DNA of 5,961 nt from Candidatus Adiutrix sp. Its GTDB lineage: Bacteria; Desulfobacterota; Desulfarculia; Adiutricales; Adiutricaceae. The notes beneath the pieces are model-generated. The model had not been told where the DNA came from, made no database searches, and worked only from the letters and a program-made list of their open reading frames with translations. The position numbers and the translations under genes were made by a program. Shown here piece after piece: positions 1-4,978 of this stretch. Position 1 is the stretch's first letter. Each line of letters opens with the position of its first letter. The DNA is taken from contig JAITUX010000183.1 in assembly GCA_031286085.1 (NCBI GenBank), positions 1 to 5,961 on the forward strand, in the 5' to 3' direction.

Positions 1-86
1 CTAACTACAGCTCTTTGAACTGCGGACGTATTCCCAGATGGTTTTTTATTCAGCCCACACCCGGCCAAACCACTTGCAAAGGCACG

Positions 87-112
87 AAAAAAACACGTCT
101 GACCGGGCGTGT
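87..112 (-). terminator. weak terminator- or attenuator-like element in the leftward leader
   Basis: On the minus strand ACACG, a 10-nt loop and CGTGT (93-112) run directly into a stretch of T residues ending at 87. The stem has only 5 bp and the loop is large, so intrinsic termination would be weak. It lies about 30-55 nt after the predicted leftward start, so it could act as an attenuator, the end of a very short RNA, or a late terminator for phn readthrough. Confidence 0.3.
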
Positions 113-122
113 GACCGCACAG

Positions 123-139
123 AGGTATAGTTAGTACCT
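123..139 (-). other. small hairpin at the predicted transcript start
   Basis: AGGTA and TACCT form a 5-bp stem with a 7-nt loop at about +1 of the leftward promoter. It may be a 5' stabilising hairpin or an operator half-site pair overlapping the start. The stem is short and chance formation is possible. Confidence 0.3.
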
Positions 140-146
140 ACTTGAA

Positions 147-175
147 ATTAAAACATGAGGCCGGGAAAAAGTCAA
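147..175 (-). promoter_or_regulatory. sigma-70-like promoter pointing left
   Basis: The minus strand reads TTGACT (170-175), a 17-nt spacer, then TTTAAT (147-152). Each box matches the consensus at five of six positions at the ideal spacing. Transcription would start near base 140 and run off the left edge. The local sequence is A/T-rich compared with the genes around it, as expected for a promoter. It would serve a unit separate from the phn cluster. Confidence 0.6.
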
Positions 176-189
176 GAAGCGAATTATGT

Positions 190-205
190 GCCCTTGGGCA
201 AGGGC
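190..205 (-). other. second short stem-loop in the phnW 3' region
   Basis: GCCCTT and AAGGGC form a 6-bp stem with a 4-nt loop (196-199). It lies 11 nt beyond the stem-loop at 217-233 and 14 nt before the leftward promoter -35 box. No T-run follows on either strand. The tandem arrangement could mark the end of the phn transcript, but this is inference. Confidence 0.35.
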
Positions 206-216
206 TTAGGCGGGGC

Positions 217-233
217 TGGGGCCGTGCGCCCCA
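217..233 (-). other. GC-rich stem-loop in the phnW 3' region
   Basis: On the minus strand TGGGGC and GCCCCA form a 6-bp stem around a 5-nt loop, 77 nt after the phnW stop. No T-run follows, so it is not a canonical intrinsic terminator. It may define the 3' end of the phn message or act as a pause site. Confidence 0.35.
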
Positions 234-264
234 TGATTCCAGAGCAAACCTTTTTGAAAGCAAC

Positions 265-287
265 TTGATACCAGGAACCCGTATCAA
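265..287. promoter_or_regulatory. TTGATAC-N9-GTATCAA palindrome after phnW
   Basis: A perfect 7-bp inverted repeat with a 9-nt spacer (272-280) begins 23 nt after the phnW stop. It could be an operator for a dimeric regulator or a weak 3' stem in the phn message. It lacks the GC-rich stem and T-run of a normal terminator. No other copy was noticed in the window, so its function is open. Confidence 0.4.
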
Positions 288-310
288 ACCGTTTAGCCGC
301 CCATAGTCTT

Positions 311-1417
311 TTAGGCCGGCCCGCGGATTTCCCGGATCACGGCCAGGAGCCGCCGCATGTCTTCGGGATAAACCTCGCCGATGCTGCCGATGCGGAAGGT
401 GTCGGCCCGCGAGACCTTGCCGGGGTAAAGGACAAAGCCCCGGGCCTTGACCCGGCGGTAAAATTCAAGGAAATCGAAATCCGGGCCGGGGTACTTGAAG
501 GCCGTGATGAAGGGTGACTGGAGGCTGTCCGGGAGGAGGGTCTCAAAACCCAAGGCCCGCATCCCCTCGACCAGGAGGCGCTGGTTTTCGGCGTAGCGGG
601 CCTGGCGGACGGCCGGGCCGCCTTCGGCCGCGAGTTCCTCCAGGGCCTGGAGGAAGGCCCGGACCACGTGGGTGGGCGAGGTGAAGCGCCATTTGCCGGC
701 CGCCTCCATTTCCCGCCACTGGTCGTAAAGGTCCAGGCAGTGGGAACGGGCCAGGCCCCGGCATTTTTCCAATTCGGTCCGCCGGGCGATGACGAAGGCG
801 AAGCCCGGCACCCCTTGGAGGCATTTGTTGGCGGAACTGATGAGAAAATCCAGGTCGCCGGCGTCGAACTGGAGTCCGCCGAAGGAACTCATGGCATCGA
901 CGATGAGGGTCTTCCCCCGGGCCTTGACCACGCGGGTCAGTTCGGGCAAGGGGTTCAATATGCCGGTGGTGGTTTCGCAATGCACCAGGGCCACCTGGGT
1001 TATGGATTCGTCCTCCGCCAGGGCCTGGTCCACGACGGCGGGCTCCAGGGCGGCGGTTTCCGGCCAGGCCAGGGCCCGGTGGGGCAGTTTCAGGGTCTCG
1101 GCCATGCGGACCATGCGTTGGCCGTAGGCGCCGTTGGTGAGGATGAGCAGCCGGCCGGCCTGGGGCACGACGCTGCCCAGCACGGACTCCACGGCGAAAC
1201 TGCCGCTGCCCTGCATCAGGACCGCCGTAAAGTCTCCGGCCTTGGGGCCCATCAGGCCGGCCAGGCGGCGGCGGATGTTCTGGACCACGCCCTCGTTGTA
1301 ATCGCCGTCCCAGGTGCACCAGTCGCGCAGGAGGGCCGCCCGGACCCCTTTGGAAGAGGACAGGGGCCCGGGAGTCAGCAACAGGTAGGGGTTTTCGGGT
1401 ATCAGCGTTTCGTCCAT
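311..1417 (-). CDS. phnW: 2-aminoethylphosphonate:pyruvate aminotransferase
   Basis: This 368-residue protein is a cytoplasmic PLP-dependent class V (fold type I) aminotransferase. It converts 2-AEP plus pyruvate to phosphonoacetaldehyde plus L-alanine, the first step of 2-AEP breakdown. Seen in sequence: the family N-terminal block NPYLLLTPGPLS (9-20), a glycine/serine cofactor loop QGSGSFAVES (69-78), the HCETTTGILNP block (146-156), the PLP-ring aspartate D174 in LIVDAMSSFG, the Schiff-base lysine K198 in SSANKCLQGVPGF, and R342 in FRIGSIG, the expected substrate-binding arginine by family analogy. Length matches the usual ~365-370 residues, so it looks intact. The ATG is supported by an AAGGGAGG ribosome site (1423-1430) 5 nt upstream. 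It is the last gene of the cluster, 29 nt after phnX, whose substrate it makes; that pairing makes an alanine-glyoxylate or serine aminotransferase role unlikely. Confidence 0.96.
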   Translation of the reverse strand: MDETLIPENPYLLLTPGPLSSSKGVRAALLRDWCTWDGDYNEGVVQNIRRRLAGLMGPKAGDFTAVLMQGSGSFAVESVLGSVVPQAGRLLILTNGAYGQRMVRMAETLKLPHRALAWPETAALEPAVVDQALAEDESITQVALVHCETTTGILNPLPELTRVVKARGKTLIVDAMSSFGGLQFDAGDLDFLISSANKCLQGVPGFAFVIARRTELEKCRGLARSHCLDLYDQWREMEAAGKWRFTSPTHVVRAFLQALEELAAEGGPAVRQARYAENQRLLVEGMRALGFETLLPDSLQSPFITAFKYPGPDFDFLEFYRRVKARGFVLYPGKVSRADTFRIGSIGEVYPEDMRRLLAVIREIRGPA

Positions 1418-1446
1418 GCTTGCCTCCCTTGATATTTCTGAAAGCC

Positions 1447-2229
1447 TTATCTTTCGTGGAAAGCGTCCAGCCAGCCCGGCAGTTCGGTGAAGTCGTCCAG
1501 GACCCCGGAAGCCCCGGCGGCCAGGTATTGCGCCCGCACGCCTTCGTAGCGCGTCTTTTTTTCAGATTCGGGCAAAGCCTCAAGTTCCGCCCGGGTCAGG
1601 CCGAGGAGGCTTGAGCCGGCGATGACGCCGAGGCTTAGGCAGCCCGCGTTGAGCCCTTCGGCGATGTCGGCCAGGGTGTCGCCGACCTTGACCACCCCGG
1701 CTATGGATTCCGCCCCCAGCTTTTCCAGGGCCCGCCAGAGCATATAGGGATAAGGCCGCCCCAGGCCGCCGACCTCGTCCGGGCAGGCCAGGACGTCGGG
1801 GGCGTAACCGGCGGCCCGGGCCGCCGGGACCACCATATCCATCATGGCCCGGCTGTAGCCGGTGGTCGAGCCGATTTTGAAGCCCGAGGCCCTTAGCCGG
1901 GCCGTGGTTTCGGCCACGCCGGGCAACAAGTCGGCGTGTTCGCCCAGGACGGCCTTGAGAGCCGGTTCAAAGCGGGCGTAAACCCGGTCAATTTCAGCCT
2001 CCCCGGGGCTTCGGCCGTATTTTTCGGCCCAGGCCGCGGCCAGGCGTTCGCCGGACAGCATCAGGGCCAGGTGGGTCCTTTTGGCCAGCCCCATGGGGGC
2101 CCGGGTTTCCTCCAGGGTCGGGCGGAGGCCGAAATCCTCAAAGGCTCTCATCACCGCCGCCACCGGGGCGAAAGAGCCGAAATCCACAGTCGTCCCCGCC
2201 CAGTCCAACACGATGATTTTTGGTTTCAT
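1447..2229 (-). CDS. phnX: phosphonoacetaldehyde hydrolase (phosphonatase)
   Basis: This 260-residue cytoplasmic enzyme of the HAD superfamily hydrolyses phosphonoacetaldehyde to acetaldehyde and phosphate, cutting the C-P bond. Seen in sequence: HAD motif I as LDWAGTTVDFG with nucleophile D9; the cap-domain lysine K50 in MGLAKRTH, matching the Schiff-base lysine that separates phosphonatases from ordinary HAD phosphatases; motif II as GSTTGY (120-125); the motif III-region arginine R158 in GRPYPYM; and motif IV as KVGDTLADIAEG with D184. Length matches the family. The open frame runs 97 codons further upstream inside the permease gene, but that extension has no family character. The ATG at 2229 is chosen because the protein begins MKPKIIVLDWAG as in known PhnX, has an AAAGGA site 5 nt upstream, and overlaps the permease stop as ATGA. 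Translation is probably coupled to the permease. Confidence 0.96.
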   Translation of the reverse strand: MKPKIIVLDWAGTTVDFGSFAPVAAVMRAFEDFGLRPTLEETRAPMGLAKRTHLALMLSGERLAAAWAEKYGRSPGEAEIDRVYARFEPALKAVLGEHADLLPGVAETTARLRASGFKIGSTTGYSRAMMDMVVPAARAAGYAPDVLACPDEVGGLGRPYPYMLWRALEKLGAESIAGVVKVGDTLADIAEGLNAGCLSLGVIAGSSLLGLTRAELEALPESEKKTRYEGVRAQYLAAGASGVLDDFTELPGWLDAFHER

Positions 2230-3899
2230 GGGAGTCCTTTCCTTTTTAGAAACAGGTGACGGTTCAGCCAGACGGCCAATTCGTAGGCCAGGCGGACCAG
2301 GAGGTTCAAGCCCAGAATCAGGAGGCTCATGGCCGCGGCCTGGGCGAAATCGCCGGCTTCCTCCATGTGGGTTATGGCGATGGAGGCGATTTTGAATCCG
2401 GGGCTGTAGAGAAAGACCACCGCGGAAACCGTGACCATGGAATTGACGAAGAAATACATGGCGATTTCCAGGAGGGCCGGCCAGGACAGGGGCACGCTGA
2501 TCTGGAGAAAGGTTTTCCACTTGGGTATGTTCAGGCTCTCGGCCACGCTCTCTATCTCCCGGTCCAGTTTTTTCAGGGCGCCGGTGGCCGTGAGAAAGGG
2601 CACGGAGAAATAGTGCAGGATATTGGACAGGACCAGGATGGCCAGGGTGCCGTAGATGAAATTCAAGGGGTTGGCCGGGGAATTGAAGAAGAAAATGAAG
2701 GAGATGCCCACCACCAGGCCGGGCAGGGCCAGGGGGACGACGGCCAGGAGGCGGCCGGCCTTCTTCGGCCAGGGCAGTCCCCGGGCCTTCTCCATCATGT
2801 AGGCGTAGATGAAGACGAACAAGGCGCCGAAAAGCGCGGTCAGGCCGCTCATTTTCAGGGAATTGAAATAGCTGGCCAAGCCGCCGGTGGAGATGTTGAA
2901 TTTGAAATTGTCCAAGGTGGGGGCCAGGTTATAAGGATACCGGGTGGTGAAGGCCCCCACCAGGAGGGAAAGCACCAGGGCGGCCAGGGCCAAGGTCATG
3001 AGGACGCAGAAAATGAAGAAGAAGGCGTCCCGGCCGGGGCCGGGTTTTATCCGCAGGCGGGTCGATTTGGCGGTCAGGGTGCTCCGGTCTTCGGCCAGGC
3101 CGCCGGCCAGGAAGGAGATCAGGGCCGGGACGAGGAGGAGAGTGCCCACGACCGCCCCCATGTTCATGTTGAACTGTCCGGCTATCTGCTTATAGATGTC
3201 GGTGGCCAGCACGTTGTAGGAGCCGCCCAGCACCTTGGGCGCCCCGAAATCGGTGAAGGCCAGGGTGAAACAGACGAAAAAGACGTTCACCAGGGTGTAT
3301 TTAAGGCCGGGCAGGGTGATTTTGAGGAACTTGGTCGCCGGGGAACAGCCCAGGGAATCGGCGGCTTCATAGAGGCGGTTGTCCGCCGTTTCCAGGGCCA
3401 CGTGGAACATGAGAAAGGCCTGGGGGAAAGTGTAGATTATCTCGGACAGGATGATGCCCGTCCGCCCGTATATTTCCAGCTTGAAGCCCAGGGCCGTGAT
3501 GAGGCCCTGGCGGCCGAAAAGATAGATGAGGCCCAGGGCGTGGACTATGGTGGGTATGAAGATGGGGGCCAGGGCCGCGTATTTGAAGAAGGTCTTGCCC
3601 CGGATATTGGTGCGGGTCAGGGCGTAGGCGTAGGCCAGGGCCAGGCAGAGGGAGAAAAAGGCGGAGACCAGGGATATGTCCAGGGTGTTGAAAATCGAAC
3701 CGGCCAGGGCCGGGGTGCCGAAATAGCGGCGGTAGTTGTCCAGACCGACGAAGCCGCCGCCGTTATCCATGAAGGCTTTGGAGAACAGGCAGGCCAGGGG
3801 GCCGGCCAGGATGATGGCCAAGGCCGCCAGGAGCGTGATCATGACGGCCAATTGCGGTAAATTGAGGAGCTTGGCCTTCTTGCCCAGGTTAAGGGCCAT
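2226..3899 (-). CDS. phnU: fused two-domain ABC permease for 2-aminoethylphosphonate (PhnU2 type)
   Basis: This 557-residue inner-membrane protein is predicted to form the whole transmembrane channel of the importer in one chain. It carries two binding-protein-dependent permease domains of the ferric-iron/spermidine type. About twelve hydrophobic segments are visible, roughly six in residues 16-268 and six in 291-545, joined by a charged linker near 270-290. Each half has the cytoplasmic EAA loop that docks on the ATPase: residues 178-197 (EAADSLG...ITLP) and about 450-470 (ESVAESLN...ISVP). The second loop has N457 where the family normally has glycine. The length fits a fused permease and not a single ~280-residue subunit. 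The gene starts 5 nt after the ATPase stop without a clear ribosome site and its TGA overlaps the phnX ATG, so translational coupling is likely at both ends. Function is inferred from context plus family; related permeases carry iron, spermidine or putrescine. Confidence 0.88.
   Translation of the reverse strand: MALNLGKKAKLLNLPQLAVMITLLAALAIILAGPLACLFSKAFMDNGGGFVGLDNYRRYFGTPALAGSIFNTLDISLVSAFFSLCLALAYAYALTRTNIRGKTFFKYAALAPIFIPTIVHALGLIYLFGRQGLITALGFKLEIYGRTGIILSEIIYTFPQAFLMFHVALETADNRLYEAADSLGCSPATKFLKITLPGLKYTLVNVFFVCFTLAFTDFGAPKVLGGSYNVLATDIYKQIAGQFNMNMGAVVGTLLLVPALISFLAGGLAEDRSTLTAKSTRLRIKPGPGRDAFFFIFCVLMTLALAALVLSLLVGAFTTRYPYNLAPTLDNFKFNISTGGLASYFNSLKMSGLTALFGALFVFIYAYMMEKARGLPWPKKAGRLLAVVPLALPGLVVGISFIFFFNSPANPLNFIYGTLAILVLSNILHYFSVPFLTATGALKKLDREIESVAESLNIPKWKTFLQISVPLSWPALLEIAMYFFVNSMVTVSAVVFLYSPGFKIASIAITHMEEAGDFAQAAAMSLLILGLNLLVRLAYELAVWLNRHLFLKRKGLP
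2235..2240 (-). promoter_or_regulatory. ribosome binding site of phnX, inside the permease gene
   Basis: AAAGGA on the minus strand lies 5 nt before the phnX ATG and also encodes a Lys-Gly pair near the permease C-terminus. Together with the ATGA stop/start overlap at 2226-2229 it fixes the phnX start and rules out the long in-frame extension upstream. Confidence 0.75.
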
Positions 3900-3904
3900 G
3901 TTTT

Positions 3905-4897
3905 TCAGGCGGCGGCCGGGTATCTGTTGACATGCCGGGCGGCGACGGAAATGTACACCCGGTCGTTTTCCCGGATGGTCAACTGGTCGGCCCGCTCCGT
4001 TGGCAGATCCACGCAGATTTCCGAGCCGTCCTGGGCCAGGCGGGCGTAAACCCGGGTCGAGGCCCCCCGGAATTCCACCCAGCCGATGCGGGCGGAGAGG
4101 CTTTCGGCGTCCCGGGGCTGGCGGTCTATTTCCAGTTTTTCCGGGCGCACGGCGCAGAGCCCGCCGGCCTGGGAGTAGAAGTTCATGGCCCCGATGAAGC
4201 CGGCCACGAAGGGCGTGGCCGGCTGTTCGTAGATGGCCCGGGGCGAACCTATCTGTTCCACCACCGCGTTGTTCATGACCACGATCCGGTCGGCCATGGT
4301 TATGGCCTCCTCCTGGTCGTGGGTCACCATGATGGTCGAAAGTCCCATGGCCCGCTGCAGACGGCAGATTTCGCCCCTTAGCCTGGCCCGCACCTTGGCG
4401 TCCAGGGCCGACAGGGGTTCGTCCAGGAGCAGGGCGGCCGGGGAGACGGCGATGGCCCGGGCCAGGGCCGTGCGCTGCTGCTGGCCGCCTGACAATTGGT
4501 TGGGGTATTTATGGCGGTGGGGGCCGAGGTCCACCATTTCCAGGGCCTCGTCGGCCTTCCGCTCCCGTTCGGCCCGGTCCAGGGTCTTGTTCTGGGCCAG
4601 GCCGAAGAGGACGTTCTGCCTCACGGTCATGTTGGGGAAGAGGGCGTAGGATTGAAAGACGATGCCGAAATTGCGCCTGGCCGGGGGCAGAAAAGTGGCC
4701 TCCCGGCCTTCCAGCCAGACTTCGCCCCGGTCGGCCGTCTCCAGGCCGGCGATGATGCGCAATAAGGTGGTCTTGCCGCAGCCCGAGGGGCCCAAAAGGC
4801 AGAGCAATTCGCCTTTTTCCAGGCTCAGGCTGACCTTATCCAAGGCGGTCTGGCCGTCGAATTTTTTGCTCAGCCCTTTAACTTCCAGGAATTTCAT
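3905..4897 (-). CDS. phnT: ABC transporter ATP-binding subunit for 2-aminoethylphosphonate (PhnT2 type)
   Basis: This 330-residue cytoplasmic ATPase is expected to power the importer by binding as a dimer to the fused permease. All catalytic elements are present: Walker A GPSGCGKT (36-43), Q-loop Q82 in FQSYALFP, signature LSGGQQQR (135-142), Walker B ALLLDEP (155-161), D-loop SALD (163-166) and switch histidine H193 in VTHDQEEA. Residues from about 235 on form a TOBE-like domain (AVRPEKLEI, 249-257), typical of the MalK/PotA/FbpC group. Nothing looks broken; the length is a little short of the common 350-370. The ATG follows AAGG with 9-nt spacing, and a second GGTGAGG sits only 1 nt from the ATG. 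Upstream lies a strong stem-loop that separates the gene from phnS. Substrate is assigned from the adjacent permease, binding protein and phnXW, because the ATPase sequence itself does not tell substrates apart. Confidence 0.9.
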   Translation of the reverse strand: MKFLEVKGLSKKFDGQTALDKVSLSLEKGELLCLLGPSGCGKTTLLRIIAGLETADRGEVWLEGREATFLPPARRNFGIVFQSYALFPNMTVRQNVLFGLAQNKTLDRAERERKADEALEMVDLGPHRHKYPNQLSGGQQQRTALARAIAVSPAALLLDEPLSALDAKVRARLRGEICRLQRAMGLSTIMVTHDQEEAITMADRIVVMNNAVVEQIGSPRAIYEQPATPFVAGFIGAMNFYSQAGGLCAVRPEKLEIDRQPRDAESLSARIGWVEFRGASTRVYARLAQDGSEICVDLPTERADQLTIRENDRVYISVAARHVNRYPAAA

Positions 4898-4925
4898 GCC
4901 TCACCGCCTTGCTGGTGTTAAGTAA

Positions 4926-4962
4926 GCGGAATAAGGTTGAAATTCCATCAACCTTATTCCGC
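4926..4962 (-). other. intercistronic stem-loop between binding-protein and ATPase genes
   Basis: A perfect 15-bp inverted repeat, GCGGAATAAGGTTGA and its complement, encloses a 7-nt loop (4941-4947). It begins 16 nt after the binding-protein stop and ends 28 nt before the ATPase ATG. Neither strand shows a T-run after the stem (CTTACTTAAC follows on the minus strand), so it is a poor intrinsic terminator. Similar hairpins after binding-protein genes, as in malE-malF, are known to protect the upstream message from 3' exonucleases. That role is inferred here and would let the periplasmic protein outnumber the membrane complex. Confidence 0.8.
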
Positions 4963-4978
4963 CTTAAGAGAATTCAGC

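Larger units (their letters stand above)
1..310. other. intergenic region left of phnW
   Basis: No convincing gene is seen on either strand. Bases 1-180 are visibly richer in A/T than the flanking genes. On the minus strand, which carries the phn cluster, the stretch contains a 7-bp palindrome just after phnW, two compact GC-rich stem-loops, a sigma-70-like promoter pointing left, and hairpins in the leader that promoter would make. No ATG occurs on the minus strand between base 140 and base 1, so any protein gene served by the promoter starts to the left of the window unless it uses GTG or TTG. Confidence 0.6.

Noticed and set aside
668..1432. 254-codon plus-strand frame opposite phnW
   Set aside because: Low-complexity Gly/Gln/His-rich product antisense to a gene with all its active-site residues.
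543..1583. 346-codon minus-strand frame across phnW and phnX
   Set aside because: Its Pro/Arg/Gly-rich product overlaps two real genes in another frame and shows no family motif.
2230..2520. 97-residue N-terminal extension of PhnX
   Set aside because: It lies in another frame of the permease and has no phosphonatase-like sequence; the ATG at 2229 has a ribosome site and matches family N-termini.
2256..3860. 534-codon open frame on the plus strand opposite the permease
   Set aside because: Its product is dominated by Gly, Gln, Glu and Asp with no domain, and it exactly mirrors a well-supported membrane protein gene. It is a product of G/C-biased third positions.
4926..4962. Intrinsic terminator splitting the cluster into two operons
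   Set aside because: The stem is strong, but neither strand has the T-run that follows an intrinsic terminator, and the downstream genes have no clear promoter of their own in the gap.
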